A stretch of DNA of 64,000 nt from NCBI GenBank assembly GCA_031291235.1, contig JARLJL010000004.1:24249-88248 (forward strand). The letters are read 5' to 3'. Positions 59,315 to 64,000 of the stretch are shown here, in pieces; within the stretch, counting starts at the first letter, position 1; each line of letters starts with the position of its first letter. The DNA is from Sulfuriferula sp. Lineage in GTDB: Bacteria > Pseudomonadota > Gammaproteobacteria > Burkholderiales > Sulfuriferulaceae. The notes under the pieces are model-generated. The model saw only the letters and a program-made list of their open reading frames with translations, searched no databases and had not been told where the DNA came from. The position numbers were made by a program, and so were the translations under genes.

Positions 59315-60073
59315 ATGAACCTGTTGTCACTGACATCCTTATCCGAATACTGGTCGGCCTCTGTCGTTGAAACCAATATCCTGGTATTTTTCAATCTGAT
59401 CGGCGCACTGCTGCTGGGATTAGTCGTCGGTTACGAACGCGCCTACCATGGCCGAGCCGCGGGCATGCGCACTTACGGACTGGTGTGCATGGCATCCGCC
59501 GCACTGACCGCCATACTCGGCTATCCCGAATTCTGGTACGGCGGTCATGCCACGCACAGCGCCCTTGCCGCCGCCATTATTCCGACTCAGGTCATACAAG
59601 GCATAGTTACCGGTATCGGTTTCCTCGGTGCCGGCGTCATCATGAAAGAAGGCTTCAACATCAGCGGGCTGACTACTGCGGCCTCCATCTGGGCTTCCTC
59701 CGCTATCGGCATACTGGTCGGCATCGGTTTCTATGCCACCGCCATCCTCCTGACATTGCTATCGGCCCTCAGCATGTCGGCTATCTCCAGACTGGAGGAA
59801 TGGTTGCCATCGCGCACGTCTGCCGTCATCACCTTGCTATTCAGGCCGGATTTCGCCCCGCGGCAGGAACGCCTGAGCGAGCTGATGAGCGAGATGGGTT
59901 ACGACGTTGCATGGAATTCGCTGGTCATCAATTCCCGCAACGGCAGCCCGGAATGGCAATTCATCGCCGTTTCACGCGACAAGCACGACAGCTCGTGTTT
60001 GTCGGACGTCGCCCAAATCCTTGCCAGTTTCGAAGGGGTGGAAAATTATCAGCTATCCCTCGCTAGAAACTGA
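59315..60073 (+). CDS. MgtC/SapB family membrane protein
   Basis: This 252-residue protein has about five membrane helices and a C-terminal cytoplasmic ACT-like domain. The MgtC signature covers LIGALLLGLVVGYERAYHGRAAGMRTYGLVCM and GIGFLGAGVIMKEG with TTAASIWASSAIG. MgtC proteins are linked to growth at low magnesium and to acidic or phosphate stress. The role here is not shown; the neighbouring phosphate genes are suggestive. Confidence 0.9.
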   Translation: MNLLSLTSLSEYWSASVVETNILVFFNLIGALLLGLVVGYERAYHGRAAGMRTYGLVCMASAALTAILGYPEFWYGGHATHSALAAAIIPTQVIQGIVTGIGFLGAGVIMKEGFNISGLTTAASIWASSAIGILVGIGFYATAILLTLLSALSMSAISRLEEWLPSRTSAVITLLFRPDFAPRQERLSELMSEMGYDVAWNSLVINSRNGSPEWQFIAVSRDKHDSSCLSDVAQILASFEGVENYQLSLARN

Positions 60074-60095
60074 TAGCGCTTTGCGAGTAACGAAT

Positions 60096-60422
60096 ATGAA
60101 TACCACACAGGAAAATCCGCAAGCCGAACCCGCACGAGCCGACATTGACCAGCTACCCGGTGCAACCGTGCTGGAATTCGGCGCAGGCTGGTGCGGGCAC
60201 TGCCAGGCTGCCCAACCGTTGATCGCAGCGGCATTGGCCGCTTATCCGCAGACCCGGCATATCCGCATAGAGGACGGCAAAGGCCGCCGTCTGGGGCGCA
60301 CGTACGCAGTCAAATTATGGCCTACGCTGATATTCCTCAATAACGGCACCGAAATCGCTCGACTGGTTCGTCCGCTCGATTCGGCATCCATCGCTGCTGC
60401 GTTGCACGCACTCAATAACTGA
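60096..60422 (+). CDS. Thioredoxin-like protein with CGHC site
   Basis: This 108-residue thioredoxin-fold protein has the active site WCGHC (32-36) and the cis-Pro region KLWPTLIFLNNGTEIAR. The CGHC motif is more oxidising, as in disulfide isomerases, but there is no signal peptide. It starts 22 bases after the MgtC-like gene. An upstream open frame from 59907 overlaps that gene and is ignored. Confidence 0.82.
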   Translation: MNTTQENPQAEPARADIDQLPGATVLEFGAGWCGHCQAAQPLIAAALAAYPQTRHIRIEDGKGRRLGRTYAVKLWPTLIFLNNGTEIARLVRPLDSASIAAALHALNN

Positions 60423-60534
60423 CTGCCGCAGCCGGGATGATGCATCAGAATATGTTTTTGTAGCATCTGCAAGATCAGGACGGGTTCATGTCGACCGCGT
60501 TTTGATATTTGCCCAATACGCTTGGCTGCAATCA

Positions 60535-61065
60535 CTATTTCCCAGCCTTGTTGATATCGTTGTATTCACCAACCGATTTCTGGATGACATCGCGCGCAAT
60601 AGCGGTTTCCTGCTCGGTTATGGTTTTCACTACCAGCACGAATTGACCATTGGATATGGCATCACCAATCAGTTCGGCAAATTTACCATCTTTATGCTCT
60701 ATTCCCGAAGCAGCCCCTGCTGAAGCACCGACCATGGCGCCTATGGCGGCGCCCCAGCCCAGCATCATGATGGGTGCAAGCAATGGGCTGGCGATAAACA
60801 GACTAACGTTGGCTGCCACCAGGGCGATTTCACCCAGCGCGCCGATACCAGTGCCTATCGCTGTGCCGATGACACCGTCAACAAGCACATCTTTTAATAC
60901 TTCATTGCTTTTCGATTCCTGAGCGGATGCGGGTACAGCGGCGTCGGCTTCAAAAATATGCAGTTGTTTGCGCGGCAGTCCGCGTTCAACAAGCATAGTA
61001 AGCGCATTATGGGCTGCTTCGCGCTGAGCAAAAAACCCGGATACGTGATGGATGTATTTGTTCAT
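60535..61065 (-). CDS. Glycine-rich (zipper-like) membrane protein of unknown function
   Basis: This 176-residue protein has an N-terminal alpha/beta domain of about 60 residues (VSGFFAQREAAHNALTMLVERG, resembling general-stress 17M-type domains). A glycine-rich hydrophobic middle follows (GVIGTAIGTGIGALGE and GWGAAIGAMVGASAGAASG), and a short C-terminal alpha/beta segment ends the protein. CAGGAGAAACAGC precedes the ATG at 61065. Function is unknown; stress-related relatives are only a guess. Confidence 0.7.
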   Translation of the reverse strand: MNKYIHHVSGFFAQREAAHNALTMLVERGLPRKQLHIFEADAAVPASAQESKSNEVLKDVLVDGVIGTAIGTGIGALGEIALVAANVSLFIASPLLAPIMMLGWGAAIGAMVGASAGAASGIEHKDGKFAELIGDAISNGQFVLVVKTITEQETAIARDVIQKSVGEYNDINKAGK

Positions 61066-61528
61066 GCTGTTTCTCCTGGATATTACCCGTTCGCGACGGA
61101 CAGTATGCAATCGTAGTCTGCCTGCCTGACCACGTATGTGCGCAATCGCACAGTATTCAGTGTGAATGATTTGTGCGGGCGAACTGCCTGCGGTAGGCCA
61201 ATTTGCCGCGTTTCAACATAATTGCCCTCATGCGTTATTCGCCCAACCAGATGTTATTCGGGCTGACTTGTTACCACGGTTACCAAACAGGAGCACGTAA
61301 GTTGATTCTGAGAGTCTGTACGGCGGCACACAAGAATTGCCTTACGGACGAGGTGCGGCTGAAACGACAGCATGAAACCAACCGCAATGAATAAATGCGT
61401 CAGGGTATGTTCGGTACCGAACGGATTAGAAAATTCTCATGAATATACTGGTAAAAATGCGCCTGTATCTGCTCACGCCGACAGGATTTTTTGTAACGTG
61501 ATTTCTCTCATCCAACCAGGAGTAAATT
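61066..61528. other. Intergenic region without a supported gene
   Basis: This 463-base stretch separates the divergent glycine-rich protein and DsrE-like genes. A 63-codon frame at 61203-61394 lacks a clear ribosome site at its ATG; within it a TTG near 61301 follows AGGAG and would give only 30 residues. No RNA gene or strong hairpin was seen. It may hold the two divergent promoters. Confidence 0.5.
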
Positions 61529-62059
61529 ATGAAACATATTCGACACATCTTGATTCCAATAGTCAGTTCGATGTTTATGGTGGGTGCAGTCTATGCAGTT
61601 GCCGATGACAAGCCCCATACAGACTCAGGTGCAAAAGCTATGGCGGTTAATCCTGGCGGCTACGTTCAACCCAAAATAACCCATGAACAATATGGGGTAG
61701 TGAAGATAGTCGTGCCGATGACGACCGATGATAAGGCCGCCCAAGGCATGAAGTTGAATAATATAAAAAATGGTCTGGATTCAGCTGCGAAATGGGGCGG
61801 TCACATCCATAATACAGTCGTGCTGTATGGCAAGGGTGTGTCGTTATTGAAAGACCCGGATCCGGAAACCCGAAAAATGGTTGATGCACTGAAAGCGCGT
61901 GGTGTGAAGTTTGACGTGTGCGACAACACGCTACATGAACAGGGCATCGATTTTCACCAGTTATATCATGTGACCGACAGTGACATCGTGCCGTCCGGTT
62001 TTGCTGAAGTGGCTTATTTGCAATCGAAAAAAGGCTATGTGGTTGATCCTGTTAACTGA
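61529..62059 (+). CDS. Secreted DsrE/DsrF-like protein
   Basis: This 176-residue protein has a signal peptide (cleavage near VYAVA|D) followed by a DsrE-type domain. Domain residues are VKIVVPMTTDDKAAQGMKLNNI, HIHNTVVLYGKGVSLL and ALKARGVKFDVCDNTL, with one conserved Cys in the position of the DsrE family. Cytoplasmic DsrE proteins carry sulfur during sulfur oxidation; secreted forms are less well understood. An AGGAGTAA ribosome site precedes the ATG. Confidence 0.84.
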   Translation: MKHIRHILIPIVSSMFMVGAVYAVADDKPHTDSGAKAMAVNPGGYVQPKITHEQYGVVKIVVPMTTDDKAAQGMKLNNIKNGLDSAAKWGGHIHNTVVLYGKGVSLLKDPDPETRKMVDALKARGVKFDVCDNTLHEQGIDFHQLYHVTDSDIVPSGFAEVAYLQSKKGYVVDPVN

Positions 62060-62276
62060 GTTTTGACAAACTAGATGCTGCGTACGTGACGAAAACTAAA
62101 TCCCTGCCGAACTTGAAACATCTCGGCGATAATTTAAATCTGACAGGGTATTAGAATGGCTATGCAACCCTGCACGCATAATCGCCAGGCATAATTCCCG
62201 GTCGCCATACAGCTCATTGAGCAGCTGACGCAGAAATACGCTAAACTCGACACATCATTTTTCATGCCGCATTATC

Positions 62277-63008
62277 ATGCTATTACTGGGACTCGACCTT
62301 GAAACAGGCGGCGCATTCAACGCCCCCGCCGACACCAATTTCATTACAGAGATCGGCCTGGTGCTATGGGATACCGAATTCGCCCAACCAGTCGATTTCC
62401 TGTCGTTACTGATCAAGCCCAATCAACCGGTCGCACCCGAATCGGTAGAATACACCGGCATCACCGATGAATTGCTCGCCCGCCACGGACAGCCTGCCGA
62501 CATCCGCACCTTGCAGCCCATCGCCAAACTGATGAGCAAAGCCGACTATATCGTCGCGCATAACGGTCGCGAATTCGACCGCCCGTTACTGGAAGCCGCA
62601 TTTACCCACTTCAACCTGAAAATGCCCGCCACCCCCTGGCTGGATACGCAATACGACGTCGACTATCCGCGCAACTGTAGAAGCCGCAGCCTCATTTATT
62701 TGGCCGGCTTTCACGGCATGGTCAACCCCTTCGCCCACCGCGCCATCACCGACGTGCTGACCATGTTCACCATACTCAACCGTTACGACATCCAGCAAGT
62801 TATCGCCAACAGCCAACGCAAATGGCTGATCGTGCAAGCCAACGTCGGCTACGACGAACGCGAAATGGCCAAGGAAAAAGGCTTCCGCTGGCAACAGGAC
62901 GGCGGCAAAATCTACGAAAAATGCTGGGTCAAACGCGTGCGCGAAGACCAGCTGGCGGCACTGCAAAATGGGTGTGATTTTAATTTGACGGTGCTGGAGC
63001 GATTTTAG
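62277..63008 (+). CDS. DnaQ-like DEDDh 3'-5' exonuclease
   Basis: This 243-residue protein has an exonuclease domain with DEDDh residues: GLDLETGG (Exo I), VAHNGREFDRPLL (Exo II) and HRAITDVLTM (Exo III with His and Asp). A C-terminal extension of about 65 residues (WLIVQANVGYDEREMAKEKGFRWQQDGGKIYEKCWVKRV) resembles a small fold often appended to exonucleases. It may act on DNA or RNA ends. It is the last intact gene before the broken recombinase. Confidence 0.8.
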   Translation: MLLLGLDLETGGAFNAPADTNFITEIGLVLWDTEFAQPVDFLSLLIKPNQPVAPESVEYTGITDELLARHGQPADIRTLQPIAKLMSKADYIVAHNGREFDRPLLEAAFTHFNLKMPATPWLDTQYDVDYPRNCRSRSLIYLAGFHGMVNPFAHRAITDVLTMFTILNRYDIQQVIANSQRKWLIVQANVGYDEREMAKEKGFRWQQDGGKIYEKCWVKRVREDQLAALQNGCDFNLTVLERF

Positions 63009-63096
63009 GCAAGGAACAAAGCTCTGGCGGAGCTAGCAAAAACCCAGCCCCATTCAGGCACTACAATGATCCGGCCATACATAAATTCAGACTGCT

Positions 63097-63429
63097 TCAG
63101 CTAGCCCCGGATATAGCGACAACTCTGACTTCGCTTTCCATCAATCCTGAAACGAAATGAACATTCCGAGCAAGGCGATCCAGTTTTGCGATGATAAGCG
63201 TGGCACCGGTCTTTCTGCAGGCATCAAGGGCCGCACGCAATTGAGGACGTTTGGCGAGCGCATCTGAACCCTTCCCTGTTTCCACCCCTCTAAACTCCGC
63301 GATTAGTTCACTGTTGCCGCCATTCAGGTAGGCAGCAACAGCGGCTTGTTGAGCTTCCAATCCTAAACCGCTTTGACCTTGTTTGATTGTGCTTACCCGG
63401 TGATATGCGATGAACTTTCCAGTCGCCAT
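63097..63429 (-). pseudogene. Truncated serine recombinase (resolvase N-terminal domain)
   Basis: This 110-residue frame matches the catalytic domain of serine recombinases: YHRVSTIKQGQSGLGLEAQ with nucleophile Ser13, GVETGKGSD, and LIIAKLDRLARN. It stops shortly after FVSGLMESEV, where intact relatives continue with another 80-110 residues including the DNA-binding part. The bases beyond the stop (63009-63096) do not restore the missing part in any frame seen. It is probably an inactive remnant of a mobile element. Confidence 0.8.
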
Positions 63430-63782
63430 GATTTGTTCCCTTTCCTGACCACATTACAAGACGAACGTTTAATGTGTATCCAGGCTAAAGGAGCCAAAAA
63501 TAATTTGCAAGTGCAACTACTACTGAACGATTCAGCCAATCTGTTGCATCGACCGGTTGAATCCGCAGGCCTGAGCAGACCTTCTTGGCTTTGGCCAATT
63601 TTTTCTATTTCCTGCCAGGATCGGACTATTGAGCCATCTTGTTTGTATATTAGTTAGATTGTTTAAAGCAATTATTGAAAATTGATCTATCCGCCGATGA
63701 CCTAAAGCATTTAATCATTTTGGACACTAATTAGAAATTGAAAAATTTCGATAAAAATGGGTGAAGTCCAATGATTGAAAGG
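63430..63782. other. AT-rich non-coding region
   Basis: This 353-base stretch between the recombinase fragment and the tandem repeat becomes strongly AT-rich from about 63640. An open frame at 63373-63657 overlaps the recombinase and is not convincing. No gene, RNA or inverted repeat was recognised. Confidence 0.5.
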
Positions 63783-64000
63783 CAAAGTAATTAGAGACTC
63801 TACTTCTTAATGCCAAGGGATTTTGCTTCTCGCTTTTGTCTCTTTTTTAAAGACAAAGTAATTAGAGACTCTCTTCTTAATGCCAAGGGATTTTGCTTCT
63901 CGTTTTTGTCTCTTTTTTAAAGACAAAGTAATTAGAGATTCTCTTCTTAATGCCAAGGGATTTTGCTTCTCGTTTTTGTCTCTTTTTTAAAGACAAAGTA
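63783..64000. repeat. 70-bp tandem repeat, at least three copies, running off the window
   Basis: Units are 63783-63853 (71 bases, one extra A), 63854-63923 (70), 63924-63993 (70) and the first 7 bases of a fourth. The full copies differ from each other at only one to three positions. Each junction contains the inverted repeat TTTGTCT-N9-AGACAAA. Every unit carries stop codons, so it is not coding. Spacing is constant and there are no variable spacers, so it is not a CRISPR array. Confidence 0.95.

Noticed and set aside
61203..61394. 63-codon plus-strand open frame in the gap before the DsrE-like gene
   Set aside because: No ribosome site at its ATG and no similarity recognised; a 30-residue internal start is possible but unsupported.
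63373..63657. 94-codon plus-strand open frame
   Set aside because: It overlaps the start of the recombinase fragment on the other strand, has no ribosome site and no protein-like signature.
63783..64000. CRISPR array
   Set aside because: The period is constant and the whole unit repeats; there are no variable spacers between conserved repeats and no cas genes.

Overview
The window looks like a chromosomal segment of a chemolithoautotrophic betaproteobacterium, probably of the Nitrosomonadales (Sulfuricella, Sulfuriferula, Gallionella or Thiobacillus relatives). This placement is an inference. It rests on a form II RuBisCO with its CbbQ/CbbO activase, a secreted DsrE-like protein, a complete Tad (Flp) pilus locus, and housekeeping operons arranged in a betaproteobacterial way (rpsT divergent from murJ; ribF-ileS-lspA-fkpB-ispH; a DUF3579 gene near argD-argF). 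Coding density is high and most of the region is ordinary core genome.

Layout. 1-9.4 kb holds a TraR/DksA zinc-finger protein, a Bcr/CflA-type exporter, a small Ser/Ala-rich protein, a Tas-like aldo/keto reductase, a 1203-residue PilZ-DUF1631-GGDEF-EAL protein, and a DUF1853 plus Rieske oxygenase pair. 9.5-14.4 kb holds isoprenoid and cofactor genes (xseB-ispA-dxs, then folE2) and a class I glutamine amidotransferase. Two tRNA-Lys genes (anticodons TTT and CTT) follow at 14.5 kb. 14.7-18.5 kb holds a TIGR02647-like protein, a KdtA-like glycosyltransferase, a thioredoxin-like protein, AmpD and a GT87-like membrane protein.

18.7-32.6 kb is one co-directional Tad locus: two Flp pilins, prepilin peptidase, an AAA+ ATPase that is not a standard Tad component, CpaB, secretin, lipoprotein, TadG, two TadE-type proteins, TadZ, TadA, TadB, TadC, TadD and a small membrane protein. 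It closes with a perfect 17-bp hairpin. mutS-rsgA follow. 36.4-42.7 kb on the minus strand is an almost gap-free run argD-argF-argG-ppnP-Sel1-DUF599-yajQ-CBS, with sodB just upstream. 43.6-52.0 kb holds DUF3579, rpsT, murJ and the ribF-ileS-lspA-fkpB-ispH-DUF167 run.

52.3-56.9 kb is the CO2-fixation cluster cbbM-cbbQ-cbbO. CbbM keeps every catalytic residue checked. 56.9-58.7 kb is a phosphate-starvation segment: pstS behind two candidate Pho boxes, then psiE. 58.7-63.0 kb holds a CopZ-like metallochaperone, an MgtC-type protein, a thioredoxin-like protein, a glycine-rich membrane protein, a secreted DsrE-like protein and a DnaQ-like exonuclease. The right end changes character: a truncated serine recombinase is followed by AT-rich non-coding DNA that turns into a 70-bp tandem repeat running off the window edge.

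No CRISPR array, complete insertion sequence or prophage was seen. The best candidates for something undescribed are the Tad-embedded ATPase, the 70-bp repeat next to the broken recombinase, and the intergenic hairpins in the Tad operon.
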